DNA of 64,000 bases from Acidobacteriota bacterium (GCA_021781455.1 JAJXWV010000043.1:41663-105662), one strand, 5' to 3'. Positions 15,872 through 25,610 are shown, numbered from the stretch's first letter. Made by a program: numbers and translations. The notes: generated from the sequence alone by a model not told the origin.

Positions 15872-18853
15872 TTAGAACGAGAGACGCGCTCCGAGCCGGA
15901 GCACGCGCGGTGACATCGTTTCCGTGATGCGGTTCGCGGAGCCGAGGTTCACACGCGTGACGTCGCGCTGGAGGATCGTGTTCCTGTTCATGATGTTGAA
16001 TGCATCGACCGACAGCGTGAGCGCAGCCTTCGAAATCTGGATGTCCTTCGCCAGACGAAGGTCGAGCTCCATGATGTTCGGGTTGCGGTATGTGTCCGTC
16101 GCGTTCTCGATCAGAACCGGCTTCGCGCCCTCGCTGGTGCTCACGCGATAAACGTACGGAACCGCGAAACCCTGACGCCCGGTGAGGTTGAAGCCGAGGC
16201 TGGTTTCGATGACCGGGATCTGGTACGCGCCGGTGATTGCATAGGACCACTTCGAGTTGATGTAGATGCCGCCCTTCGCACCGCTGCCGCTGCCGGAGCC
16301 CTGCAGGACTTCGGTGCCGTTGCAGGTCGTGCAACCGTAGCTTGTGCGCTGGCGCGTCGGATCGACGATGCCGGAGTCGCTGACGTGCTGCTTCCAGTTC
16401 TGAAGCGTGACGTTCCCGCGCAGCATCCAGCGGTTGCTCATGCGCTTGGTGGCAGTGAGCTCCAGGCCCTCATAAGTCTGGTAGTACCCGGGGCGGTTCT
16501 GCCAGACGAAGTACGTTGCCGGGTCGAGCCCCGGTTTCAGCTTGTAGTACGTCACGGGCATGCTCGTCTGACCGCCGGGGAGGAAGTACGAAGTGCAGCC
16601 TTCCGTCGGCCGCAGACACGCCGTCGTGGTGACCGGGACGTAATCCGCAGACGTGTAATAGTCGCCCATGCCCTGCGTCTTCTCGCCGCGAGTCCAGAGG
16701 AAGTCGTTGAGTTTCCGGTAGGTGGCGTTGACGCCGAAACTGAAGTCCTGAAGCAGCTGATGCTCGAAGCCGAGGACGAATTCATCCGTCGTCGGGGCCT
16801 TCAGGTTCGAATCCCAGCGATACAGCTGGTTCGCAACCGTCGACTTGTTGGGATCGATGCCGTAGTAGGAGACCAGGTTCGCGAAGTCGATCTCGTTCCT
16901 CTGTGCGATGTGATCGTTGTTGGCATCGGTGAAGTAATAGTAGAGATAGTTGTACGCGCCCGGAGAGGTGCTGTAGACCTGGCTGCCGCCCATCTGGTCG
17001 ACGTACCGGCTGTAAGCCGCGCGAAGGAGCGTCCGTTTGTCGGCGCCCAGCGCGTACGTGAGGCCAAGTCGCGGAGAGATGTTGTTCCACTTGAGGCCGC
17101 TGATGTTGCCCCACGTGATGGAGGGCAGGATGTCCGGCGCGACCGCGTTCGCGGGCACCGTACCACCGTTGACGGCTCCCTTCTGCTGGTCGAAGCGGAG
17201 GCCGGGTTGCAGAGTGAGGTTACCGAACATGATCGTGTCGCCGACGTACGCGTCGAGCGATTTCACGGAGTACGTGAAGTCGACTTTCCGCAGCAGATAC
17301 GCACCGCCGGTGCCGTCGCCGAAGTCGACCGTGTACTGGTCACCCGGCCAGACGCTGATGGAGCGGACCTTGGCGTTGCGATAGCCGGCGCCGAACTTCA
17401 GCTCATTGTTCACGTCGCCGATGTTGAAGAACGTCGACCCGTCGAGTCGTTCCTGCGTGGTCGGACGGATGGTCGGATAGCTGAGATACGACCGCTGCCA
17501 CGTGCCGTCGGTATCCAGCCACGCCGGCAGAGTATTGAGCCCGCACGCGAGGGTCTTGCAGTCGACGCCGTTGTTCGCGATCAGCTGGAAGCCGCCCTGG
17601 ACGCGGGAGACGAGGCCCGTCAGGTAGAAGTTCGGGTTGAAGATCTGCGTGTCCTCGATCTTCCACATGGTCGGGTTCACCAGGTTTCCGGGCTTGTCGC
17701 TGTCGTACAGGTTGCTCTGGTCCCACGTCGTTGCCGGAGAACGCGAGGTACTGGCGTTACGCCCGATCTTCACTTTGTTCCCGAACATGTCGGCGATGCT
17801 CAGGCTGTTCGAAGCGATCGGCTGAGCATTGATCTTGATGTTCTCGTCCTCGAGGGTGGTCTTGTCGAGGAAGCGGATACCGGTGCTCAGCAGCGTCGGC
17901 GTGAGCAGATCGATCTGCTGCTTCGCATACGCGCCCCACACCCACAGCCGGTCCTTGATGATCGGCCCGCCAACGTCGGCGCCGTAGTCGTCGACCTTGT
18001 CGATCTGGTTGACGTACTTCAGGTAGCTCTGTGCTTCGGCCGGGATCTTCGGATCCGACTGGAGCGAGCTGGAGGTGTTGAAGAAATGAGCCGCACCCCT
18101 GAAGTCGTTCGTGCCGCGCTTGGTGACCATGTTCAGCTGCACGCCCGGCGTCATGATGCGCGGATCGGTGCCGGCCGTCGTGACCTGCATTTCTTCGAAC
18201 GAGTCGAAGTCGTAGTAGGTCGGGGAGGAGCCGAGGGCGCCGACGTCGGTGATGTTCACCCCGTCGACGTTCCACGTGGCCTGCTCAGAGCGCGTGCCCT
18301 TGCCCACGTAGTACGACTGCTGGCCCGACTCGTTGCCGCCGACGTTGACGCGGTCGAGAAGGACTCCCGGCGCCTGCTGCAGGATGACCCAGGGGTCGCG
18401 GCCGGTCGGCACCTTTTCGAGCTCGACCTTCGTGATATCCGCGCCGCTCCCGGCCTTGCGGACGTCGAGCAGCGGCGCTTCCGCCGTGACCGTGATCGAC
18501 TCAGCGGTCGCCGGGTTCAGCGTCATCGTGACGTCCGCGTTGCGGTTGATGCTCACGCCGATGCCCTTGCGCATCGTCGTGCCGAAGCCGGCCAGTTCCG
18601 CCTTCAGAGCGTACGTGCCGGGTGAGAGGTTGAGGAACCGGAACGATCCCATGCCGTCCGTGACGAACGTCTGCGGAGCGCCGACGCCGGACAGAGTGAC
18701 GGTGACGCCCGGGAGCACCGATCCGTCCTTCGCCACGACCTTGCCGTAGATGTTGCCGCTCTGGAACTGCGCAAATCCGCTGACGGCAAACAGAGAGATG
18801 AGCATTGCGGCTGCGATGGCCGCGAGGAACCTCGGGGGTGGGCACCGTTTCAT
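15872..18853 (-). CDS. Oar-like TonB-dependent outer-membrane receptor (paralogue A)
   Basis: 993 residues. Signal peptide (about 8-28, cut after GFAQ), a carboxypeptidase-regulatory/CNA-B-like domain (about 35-115, GKVVAKDGSVLPGVTVTLSG), a plug region (about 120-260, WNVDGVNITDVGA) and a long beta-barrel ending in LRLGARLSF, a normal outer-membrane C-terminal strand. Such receptors import large substrates or export/anchor surface protein with TonB energy; ligand unknown. The start at 18853 has AGGAGG five bases upstream. It is a close paralogue of 25741-28725, with long identical stretches, and lies downstream of the sulfatase-fold genes on the same strand. Confidence 0.88.
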   Translation of the reverse strand: MKRCPPPRFLAAIAAAMLISLFAVSGFAQFQSGNIYGKVVAKDGSVLPGVTVTLSGVGAPQTFVTDGMGSFRFLNLSPGTYALKAELAGFGTTMRKGIGVSINRNADVTMTLNPATAESITVTAEAPLLDVRKAGSGADITKVELEKVPTGRDPWVILQQAPGVLLDRVNVGGNESGQQSYYVGKGTRSEQATWNVDGVNITDVGALGSSPTYYDFDSFEEMQVTTAGTDPRIMTPGVQLNMVTKRGTNDFRGAAHFFNTSSSLQSDPKIPAEAQSYLKYVNQIDKVDDYGADVGGPIIKDRLWVWGAYAKQQIDLLTPTLLSTGIRFLDKTTLEDENIKINAQPIASNSLSIADMFGNKVKIGRNASTSRSPATTWDQSNLYDSDKPGNLVNPTMWKIEDTQIFNPNFYLTGLVSRVQGGFQLIANNGVDCKTLACGLNTLPAWLDTDGTWQRSYLSYPTIRPTTQERLDGSTFFNIGDVNNELKFGAGYRNAKVRSISVWPGDQYTVDFGDGTGGAYLLRKVDFTYSVKSLDAYVGDTIMFGNLTLQPGLRFDQQKGAVNGGTVPANAVAPDILPSITWGNISGLKWNNISPRLGLTYALGADKRTLLRAAYSRYVDQMGGSQVYSTSPGAYNYLYYYFTDANNDHIAQRNEIDFANLVSYYGIDPNKSTVANQLYRWDSNLKAPTTDEFVLGFEHQLLQDFSFGVNATYRKLNDFLWTRGEKTQGMGDYYTSADYVPVTTTACLRPTEGCTSYFLPGGQTSMPVTYYKLKPGLDPATYFVWQNRPGYYQTYEGLELTATKRMSNRWMLRGNVTLQNWKQHVSDSGIVDPTRQRTSYGCTTCNGTEVLQGSGSGSGAKGGIYINSKWSYAITGAYQIPVIETSLGFNLTGRQGFAVPYVYRVSTSEGAKPVLIENATDTYRNPNIMELDLRLAKDIQISKAALTLSVDAFNIMNRNTILQRDVTRVNLGSANRITETMSPRVLRLGARLSF

Positions 18854-19485
18854 ATTCCCTCCTGTGTTCGAGGTTTGTTCGGTGGAACTGCGTGGACGGG
18901 AAATGGATGTGGTCTTAAGGCTCTGCAATCTCGCGCGCCGGTGAAACGGGCGTAGCTCGAAAGAGAAGCTCGGCGATTTCCTCCTCTGCGCGACAGACAC
19001 TCGCCGCTCGAGCGCGGCAAAACGTCGCCTAACATGAAATGAATCGTTCTTGGGCCGTATTCGAAGAGCGTTTCAATGCACGTCCGCCGCCGCAACGCGG
19101 CCGCGGCGAATCATCAATGGAGGAAGGAAGTTAGGCCGAAGAGAGGCCGAGCCGTCGCAAGGGTGCAATCCAAAAAACCGGCTCACGTCCACTCGCGATG
19201 ATCAGCACATGTCATGAGCAGGATGGTGACGGCCAGAAACAGCTCATTTCACTCGATCGGAGCCCGCCGTCCGCAGTCATCCGTCTACGTGACGAAACAC
19301 CCAATTACGGCATGTCCGCGCGCGCCATCGCACTCACATCTTGTTGCGATGTCACCGGTTCAAAACTTCCGCACAAGAATCGGAAAAGTGAACGCGATAG
19401 CAAAGTGATGATGCGCACGCGCCGCCGTCGTGTTAGGCGGGTCGATCGCTGCGTCGCCGATCGCTTTCAGTCTCTCGGCCTCGCA
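18854..19485. other. Gene-free leader upstream of TonB receptor A
   Basis: About 630 bp between receptor A and the repeat at 19486. I see the ribosome-binding site of the receptor at its end and otherwise no convincing coding region, RNA gene or promoter. Short frames here have no supporting start or composition. Confidence 0.5.
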
Positions 19486-19570
19486 GATCGCAGATGGCAG
19501 ATCGCGGATCGCAGATCGCAGGAAATCCGCGCGGCACCTGCGACCTGCGATCTGCCATCTGCGATCTGAA
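19486..19570. repeat. CAGATCG heptamer hairpin array
   Basis: CAGATCGCAGATGGCAGATC units at 19486 are inverted against CTGCGATCTGCCATCTGCG before 19570. Followed by a short CGTGACCTCGTAACC stretch reaching the 3' end of the downstream gene. Confidence 0.8.
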
Positions 19571-19609
19571 TGACGCCGTGACCTCGTAACCGTGCGACCT
19601 CGTGAACTC

Positions 19610-21820
19610 TCACCGCAGCTCCGCGAGGCCGCGCTTCGCCTTGGCGATGTCACTCGCATAGCGCTCGGGCGGCGCCGTATTGACGAACCGTGTGAGTGCC
19701 TCGCGCGCGGAATCGCGGTGGCCGAGGCTTCCTTCGATGAGACCGGTGTTGAAAAGCGCGTCGTACTGCCGCGGGTCGACGCTCACCGCCTGCTTCCACG
19801 CGCTCACCGCCTCGGCATACTGCCGCTCCTGCGCATACAGGACGCCGAGCGTGTTCAGTGCGTTCGGCAGCCGCGGGTTCAGCGCGAGCGCTCGCGTGAG
19901 GTACGTCAGCGCGTTCGTGCGGTCCCCCCTCTTGAGCGCCGAAATGCCGAGGTTCTGCAGCGCGGGCGCGTTGTTGGCGTCGATCGTCAGGACGTGCTGG
20001 AACTCGCGATCGGCCTCGGCGCCGCGGCCGGAGTCCAGAAGCGCGATGCCGTAGGCGTTCGTCAGATCGGGGTCGCGTCCGCCCGCACGCGACTGCAGAA
20101 GCGCGACCGCTTCCTGTGCCCGGCCGGTCTCGCAGTACAGCAGCGCCAGCTGCACACGGTCGTCGTCGTTCGCGTTCGGATCGCGGAGGATCGTCTTCAG
20201 CTGCTCGATGGCCTCGGGCACGCGCTCGTTCTGCTGGAGCATGAAAGCGAGGATCTCTCGGCCCGCGGTCATGTCCGGGCGCTCCGCGACGACCTCGCGG
20301 GCGATCTCGAGTGCCCGCGCCGGCTGATGGCGCTCGAAGGCGTCGATGGCCTGGTGCATCTTCGAATCGAGTCCGACGAGGTTCTTCGGGTCGTCGGCCG
20401 CGGTGAACGTCTTCTTCTTCCCGCCGGATCCGGAGATGTAGCCGAGGCTCCGCAGATTCGCGAGCGTGGCGGCGTCGACGGTGCGCTCGCCGGGCGCGAC
20501 GATCATCGGCGCGAGGAGCTTGCGCGCGGCGTCGACGTCGCGGCGGCGCTCGTCGCGCAGGTTCGTCGTTTCCTTCGGATCGCGCGGCAGGTCGTAGAGC
20601 TCAGCGATCGGCAGGTCGATGTACTTCTCACCGGCGTGGATGATGCCGGTGAGCGGCGCCCAGTCGCGGTTGAGCGAGGCCGAGAGCGATTCGAAGTAGC
20701 TGTCGCGCGATCCGATGGCCGCCGTCAGCGGCGCGCCTCGAAGGTCGGCCGGCGGACGGCCGCCCACGGCCGCGAGGATCGTCGGCACGATGTCGATGTG
20801 GCGGACGTACCCGTTCTCGGTGCGGTGCTTCAGGCCTGCGCCTTCGACGATCAGCGGGATCTTCAGCGTCGACTCGTACGCGAAGAGACCGTGCGTCAGC
20901 TCGCCGTGATCGCCCAATGCCTCGCCGTGATCGCCGGTGACGATGACCAGCGCGTCGGGATCCTGGGCGAGGATCGGCCCGAGCTGCGCCTGGAGCTGGC
21001 TGTCGACATACGCGATCTCGCCCAGGTACTCGTTGTCGCGGTACTGCGAGAGGAACGGCTCCGGCGGCTCGTACGGTGCGTGGGGGTCGAACAGGTGGAC
21101 CCACATGAAGCGCTTCTGGCCGGCGTGGGAGCGCCACCAGGTGGTGGCGGCATTGAGCACGGCATCGGCGCGCCGTTCCTGGAGGACGAAGTCCACCGTG
21201 GCCTGACCCTTGCCGTAGTTGTCGTCGTACGTGTCGAAGCCCTGGTTGAGGCCGAAGCGAGCGTCGAGCGGAAACGCGCCGACGAACGCGCCGGTGGCGT
21301 AGCCGAGAGGCTTCAGCATCGTGGCCACGGTGGGGATCTTGGGGCTGAGCGTGAATCCCGCGTTGTCGCGCACCCCGTGCTGGAACGGGTACAAACCGGT
21401 CAATATGTTGACGTGGGAGGGAAGCGTAATGACGTTGTGCGCGTGCGCGTTCGTGAAGACGATCCCGCGCGCCGCCAGCGAGTCGAGGAACGGCGTCCTG
21501 ACGCGCGCATTGCCGGCAAAACCGAGGGAGTCGGCGCGCAGCGTGTCGATAGTGACGAGAATGACGTCGCGCGGCGCGGGCTCGAGGACGGAGGCCGAGG
21601 CTGTCGCCCTGGTGCGGAAATGCAGGATCACTGCAGCGACAATCGCGAGCACGACGATCCCGCCGCCGATCGCGATCGCGGTCACGAGCTTGCGAGGTCG
21701 CGAGGTCGCGAGGCCCCGTGACCCCGTGACCTCGTGACCTCGTGACCCGTCGCCGGGAGGAACCGCGGCTCCGTTGCCGCTCCCGTTCCGCTTCGCCGGC
21801 GGCCGCTGTTTCTTCGCCAT
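19610..21820 (-). CDS. Membrane-anchored sulfatase-fold protein with TPR tail (1)
   Basis: 736 residues. One membrane helix (about 46-66), an alkaline-phosphatase-superfamily sulfatase-like domain (about 82-430) and TPR repeats (about 480-730). Metal-ligand blocks are VTIDTLRAD and VTGDHGEALGDHGE. At the place of the formylglycine Cys/Ser of true sulfatases the sequence reads TLPSHVNILTG, i.e. Thr, so FGly chemistry is unlikely; a Thr-nucleophile phospho- or sulfo-transfer is possible. Residues about 24-45 are encoded by an octamer array (21690-21752); a start after it would still keep the helix. Only 8 bp separate it from the preceding gene of the same type. Confidence 0.78.
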   Translation of the reverse strand: MAKKQRPPAKRNGSGNGAAVPPGDGSRGHEVTGSRGLATSRPRKLVTAIAIGGGIVVLAIVAAVILHFRTRATASASVLEPAPRDVILVTIDTLRADSLGFAGNARVRTPFLDSLAARGIVFTNAHAHNVITLPSHVNILTGLYPFQHGVRDNAGFTLSPKIPTVATMLKPLGYATGAFVGAFPLDARFGLNQGFDTYDDNYGKGQATVDFVLQERRADAVLNAATTWWRSHAGQKRFMWVHLFDPHAPYEPPEPFLSQYRDNEYLGEIAYVDSQLQAQLGPILAQDPDALVIVTGDHGEALGDHGELTHGLFAYESTLKIPLIVEGAGLKHRTENGYVRHIDIVPTILAAVGGRPPADLRGAPLTAAIGSRDSYFESLSASLNRDWAPLTGIIHAGEKYIDLPIAELYDLPRDPKETTNLRDERRRDVDAARKLLAPMIVAPGERTVDAATLANLRSLGYISGSGGKKKTFTAADDPKNLVGLDSKMHQAIDAFERHQPARALEIAREVVAERPDMTAGREILAFMLQQNERVPEAIEQLKTILRDPNANDDDRVQLALLYCETGRAQEAVALLQSRAGGRDPDLTNAYGIALLDSGRGAEADREFQHVLTIDANNAPALQNLGISALKRGDRTNALTYLTRALALNPRLPNALNTLGVLYAQERQYAEAVSAWKQAVSVDPRQYDALFNTGLIEGSLGHRDSAREALTRFVNTAPPERYASDIAKAKRGLAELR
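21690..21752. repeat. CCTCGTGA/GCGAGGTC octamer hairpin array inside a coding region
   Basis: GCGAGGTCGCGAGGTCGCG is inverted against CGTGACCTCGTGACCTCG. It lies in frame near the 5' end of the sulfatase-fold gene and keeps that frame open. Confidence 0.75.
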
Positions 21821-21828
21821 CGTCCGGC

Positions 21829-24021
21829 CTAATGCGAAGCCCGCGCGGCGTAGCGTTCCGCCAGCCGCCGCAGTTCTGGATCACTCGGATATTTCTGCAG
21901 TCCCTGCACGGCCCAGTAGAGCGCGCCGTTCGAGTCGCCCATGGCCTTGAGTGTGTCGGAAACCACGGCGTACGTCTGGGCGCCCGGCGCCGCTTTGACG
22001 AACTCGTAGACGAGGTTCGTCGCCTCCTGCAGCCGCTGCTCGGACGCCAGCAGCAGCATGAGCGACGAGTAGGCGCGCGGATCGGTCGGAAAATCGGCGA
22101 TCTCGGCGCGGAACTCCCGCTCGGCGTCGGCGTTGCGCCCCAGTCGCGCCAGGATGTCGCCGCGGTCGAGGTGCAACTCCTGTTCGCGCGGAGGCCGCTT
22201 CTTCGCGACCCGCTCGGCAGCCTGATCGAGGTACTGCAGCGCGCCGGTCAGATTCCCGTCGTCCTTGGCCATCCCCGCCAGGAGCAGCAGCGCCGGCGTC
22301 GGATCGGGCATCGAACTGATCGCGGTCTTCGCCTCCTGCTCGGCCTTGGGCCGGTTGCCGCGGGCGAGCCAGACGCGCGCGAGGATCTCGTGCGCCCGGC
22401 CCGGCTCCATCTTCACGGCGATCTCGGCGTGCTGCTGCGCGGTATCGAGATCGCCGAGGGAAAGCGCGCCGCCGGCCACGTCGAACAGCAGCGCGATGGA
22501 AGTCGGCACATGGTGCAGCCCTTCCTTCGCAGATTCGACGGCCTCCTTCTTCTTTCCGAGCTTGTCGTAGATCTGGTACTTCAGGTCCCAGAGATCGGTG
22601 ATCTGCGGGTTGTCGGCGAGGAGCTTGTTGGTCAGCGCCATCGCCTCGTCTTCCCTGCCGTCGCGGTATTGAGTGTAGGCGAGGCGGATCTGGCGGAAGA
22701 CCTCGATGGTCGTCTTCGGATCCGGCAGGTTCTCGCCCTCGTGCGTCTCGACGGTCGAGCCGACGTAGCCGAGCGCGGCCAGCTTGGCCGCTTCCTCAGG
22801 ATCGACGTTCGTCGGCGCGGCGGCGGCCTTGACGAACGGCTCGATGGCGGCACGCATGCGGACATAGGTTCGCCGGCTCTGCTCGAGGAGGTTGTGCGTC
22901 TCGCCCGGATCGGAAGCCAGGTCGTAGATCTCCGGCTGCGGCGCGCGGATGAAGTGGTCGTTGCCTTCGATCAGCGAATGGAGGTCGCTCCATCCGAAGT
23001 GGAACCGCGGGTAATACGTCTCGGCGTAGATCGGCCGCACCTTGCCGCCGTCGAGGAACGCCAGGAGCGATTCTCCGGTGAGATGTTCGTTGCGCGGCAG
23101 AGGCGTCGCGGTCTGCTGAAGGATCGTCGGGAAGACGTCGACGAGCTCGACGGGCGTCTTCACGGTCGCGCCGCCCTTCTGCGAGTGCGGCAGCTTCACC
23201 ATGAGCGGGATCTGCAGGTCCTCGCGGTAGAGGAAGATGCCGTGCTCTTCTTCGCCGTGCTCGTTCAGCCCTTCGCCGTGATCGGAGAGAAGAACGATCA
23301 GCGCCCGGTCGTAGATGCCGCTGGCCTTGAGCTGCTCGAGCAGCTTGCCGACAACGAAGTCCGAGTACGCGATCTCGCCGTCGTACTTGTTCGTGTAACG
23401 GCTGAAGAACGGCTCCGGCGCCTTGTACGGCGTGTGAGGGTCGTAGAGATGGAGAAAGAAGAAGAACGGCTTTTTCGCGCTCTGCGCGGCGAGCCATTTC
23501 TCCGAGGCCTGCAGCGTCTCGCCGCCCTGCCGCTGGACGCGGCCGATGACCTTCGAGGGACCGAGAGGCTCGACTTCGTCGTCGTAGAAATCGAAGCCGC
23601 GGGCGATGCCGGTCTCGCGCCGGAGAACGAACGCCGAGACGGCGCCGCCGGTCGCGTATCCATTCTTCTTCAGCAGTTCCTGCAGCGTGGGGACGTTCGA
23701 AGCGAGCCGGTACCCGACGTTGTCGCGCACCCCGTGATCGGCCGGAAGAAGGCCCGTCAGGATCGAGCAGTGCGAAGGGAGCGTCAGCGGAACGTGGCTG
23801 TACGCGTGCTCGTAGAGGATCGAGTCGGCGCGCAGCGCATCGATGTTCGGCGTCTCCACTCCCTTGTAGCCGTACGCCGGGAGATGGTCCGAACGCAGCG
23901 TGTCGATCGAGATGAGGATGACCGGCGTCTTGTTCGACGGTTGCGGCGCGAACCGGCCGCAGCCCGCGAGCGCGAGGAGGACGAGAAGAGCGGGAAGAGC
24001 GAGCTTTAGACGACGTGGCAT
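21829..24021 (-). CDS. Sulfatase-fold lipoprotein with TPR tail (2)
   Basis: 730 residues. A lipoprotein signal with lipobox LALAGC near residues 16-21 implies membrane anchoring. The sulfatase-like domain spans about 33-400: ILISIDTLRSDHLP, VLLSDHGEGLNEHGEEEHG and FFLHLYDPHTPY. As in its neighbour, the catalytic loop is TLPSHCSILTG with Thr where FGly should form. TPR repeats follow from about 455 to the end. I start at ATG 24021; in-frame sequence upstream crosses a repeat. It is the first gene of a probable two-gene unit with 19610-21820; both lie between two TonB receptor paralogues, suggesting a joint role on the same surface substrate. Confidence 0.8.
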   Translation of the reverse strand: MPRRLKLALPALLVLLALAGCGRFAPQPSNKTPVILISIDTLRSDHLPAYGYKGVETPNIDALRADSILYEHAYSHVPLTLPSHCSILTGLLPADHGVRDNVGYRLASNVPTLQELLKKNGYATGGAVSAFVLRRETGIARGFDFYDDEVEPLGPSKVIGRVQRQGGETLQASEKWLAAQSAKKPFFFFLHLYDPHTPYKAPEPFFSRYTNKYDGEIAYSDFVVGKLLEQLKASGIYDRALIVLLSDHGEGLNEHGEEEHGIFLYREDLQIPLMVKLPHSQKGGATVKTPVELVDVFPTILQQTATPLPRNEHLTGESLLAFLDGGKVRPIYAETYYPRFHFGWSDLHSLIEGNDHFIRAPQPEIYDLASDPGETHNLLEQSRRTYVRMRAAIEPFVKAAAAPTNVDPEEAAKLAALGYVGSTVETHEGENLPDPKTTIEVFRQIRLAYTQYRDGREDEAMALTNKLLADNPQITDLWDLKYQIYDKLGKKKEAVESAKEGLHHVPTSIALLFDVAGGALSLGDLDTAQQHAEIAVKMEPGRAHEILARVWLARGNRPKAEQEAKTAISSMPDPTPALLLLAGMAKDDGNLTGALQYLDQAAERVAKKRPPREQELHLDRGDILARLGRNADAEREFRAEIADFPTDPRAYSSLMLLLASEQRLQEATNLVYEFVKAAPGAQTYAVVSDTLKAMGDSNGALYWAVQGLQKYPSDPELRRLAERYAARASH

Positions 24022-24080
24022 GGTGCTGGGCTGGTGATCCGTGTCCTCTTCTCGTTCTTCGCGATGAGCACGTTTGTTCT

Positions 24081-24151
24081 TCACCACAGAGAGCACGGAG
24101 ACTTCACTGCAAAGTCTCCGCGTTCTCTGTGTCCTCTGTGGTGAATTGACA
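24081..24151. repeat. TTCACCACAGAG inverted repeat, copy 1
   Basis: TTCACCACAGAGAGCACGG is inverted against CTCTGTGTCCTCTGTGGTGAA. Related copies are at 29667-29736 and 38757-38823, and a single arm occurs near 33846. Confidence 0.75.
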
Positions 24152-24189
24152 TCGAGCATGGCAGCGACGACCGCGCAGCCGGCCAGACA

Positions 24190-25248
24190 CTATTTCAAGC
24201 TGGCGAGCAGCTGCTTCGCGTCGTGCGCCTCCGGTGAATCCGGCGACAGCGCCAGCACCTGCTCCAAATCGGCCTTCGCTTGCTTGTTCTTCTTCTGCTG
24301 AATCTCGGCGAGGCCGCGGTAGTAGAAACTATCGGCGCTCTTCGCGTCCAGCCCGATGGCCTTGGTGAAGTACGTCTCGGCCCGCGCCGGGTCCTTCTTG
24401 TTCAGGAACAGGATGCCGATGTTCACATATGCCGTCGGATCGGTGACCGCGGTCGGAGGAAGCTTGTCGAGCAGCGCCCTCCCCTTGTCGAGCTGCCCGT
24501 TCTCGAGATAGAGGTTCGCGAGAAGCAGCTCGCGGGTCAGCTGGTTCGGATCCGGTGTCGTCCACGGGTCGCTGACGTTCAGCTTCTCCAGCGTGGCGAT
24601 GGCGTTGTTCAGGTCGCCGGCCTTGTAGTACGCCCGCGCCAGCACTTCCATGACCTGATGCTTGACCGTCTTCAGGTCCGGCGTGTCTTCCGGGATCGCC
24701 GGCAGCGCCTTCTCGAAGTCGGCGACGGCCTTCTTCGCGCTGTCCTTCACCTCATCCGCAGTGAGCGGATGCGTGCTGCCATCGGCGGCGGGCAAACTCG
24801 GATCGCCGGGATTGAGCTTGAGCAGCTCCTGCCCTTCTTTGATCGCGGCGATCGCCTCCGGCGGAACGCGCGGCGTCGCCGGTGTCGCCGGCGCTTCCTG
24901 CACGACCTCGGGCGTCATCTCGGTCCTGATCGGCGGGATCTGCTGCAGCTCGCTGAGATTCACCGTGCCGCGGCTGGTCGCGTAGCCCTTGGCCACGATG
25001 TCGACATTCCAGCGACCACCGGTCATCCCGATCGCCGCCCAGCGGCCTTTCGAGTCGCTCTTCGAGACGATCGGCTCGGTGCTGTTGTCCGGCTCCGAGA
25101 TCGTGATGGTCGCCCCTTCAATCGGTTTGCCGGTGGTCTTGTCGACGATGTTTCCCTGAAGACGTCCGCGGCCACGCACCTGGGCGTCGACGGCGAAGGC
25201 CGTGACGAGCATCAGGAGCATCGAGACCGCAACGGTGAATCTGCGCAT
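24190..25248 (-). CDS. Secreted carboxypeptidase-regulatory-like/TPR protein
   Basis: 352 residues. Signal peptide (about 1-23, cut after VDAQ), then a carboxypeptidase-regulatory-like domain (about 28-105, LQGNIVDKTTGKPIEGATI), an Ala/Pro linker and TPR repeats (about 150-350). Periplasmic scaffolding is likely; no enzyme motif. It uses the same two module types as its neighbours (regulatory domain of the receptors, TPR of the sulfatase-fold proteins). Start at 25248 is supported by GGAGGAG four bases upstream. It lies between the upstream receptor paralogue B and the sulfatase-fold genes, all on the minus strand. Confidence 0.75.
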   Translation of the reverse strand: MRRFTVAVSMLLMLVTAFAVDAQVRGRGRLQGNIVDKTTGKPIEGATITISEPDNSTEPIVSKSDSKGRWAAIGMTGGRWNVDIVAKGYATSRGTVNLSELQQIPPIRTEMTPEVVQEAPATPATPRVPPEAIAAIKEGQELLKLNPGDPSLPAADGSTHPLTADEVKDSAKKAVADFEKALPAIPEDTPDLKTVKHQVMEVLARAYYKAGDLNNAIATLEKLNVSDPWTTPDPNQLTRELLLANLYLENGQLDKGRALLDKLPPTAVTDPTAYVNIGILFLNKKDPARAETYFTKAIGLDAKSADSFYYRGLAEIQQKKNKQAKADLEQVLALSPDSPEAHDAKQLLASLK

Positions 25249-25385
25249 TCGCTCCTCCAAAAAGGGAAGTAATTCAAGCGGCGGAAACGCAAGCACGCCC
25301 GTGGGTTGTTCCCGAGATTCAGAGTTTATCCCGAGCATTCGAATTGCGCAGGCTCGACACCGGAGCGAAGAAACGTTCGATGGTT

Positions 25386-25499
25386 CCCCCTCTCCCCGCC
25401 GAAGCGCGCGGGGTGAGGGGTCTCGTTCTCGTTCAAAAGGAGACCCCTCGTACGCCTTCGGCACCTTCTCCCCGCTGCAGCGGGGAGAAGGGCAACGAA
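25386..25499. repeat. CCCTCTCCCCGC...GGGGAGAAGGG repeat pair
   Basis: Two arms of the CCCCTCTCCCCGC / CACCTTCTCCCCGCTGC family with GAGGGGTCTCGTT inverted against GGAGACCCCTC in the middle. The same family brackets the DUF559 remnant at 62841-63333. With flanking palindromes it accounts for the 492-bp gap 25249-25740. Confidence 0.7.
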
Positions 25500-25610
25500 C
25501 GCCAGAACCCGCATAAACACTGGAAGTTTCTTGGAAGCGCATCGTCGGCAGGACGGACGAAGTGCGGGACGGCCGATCGCGGCGGGCGGGAGACGCTCCC
25601 GCACTGCGCG

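Noticed and set aside
16385..18625. Long plus-strand open frame antisense to TonB receptor A (similar at 25531-28698 for receptor B)
   Set aside because: GC-rich antisense shadow: no start signal, Arg/Val/Asp-biased composition, and the minus strand encodes a clear receptor with signal peptide and ribosome-binding site.
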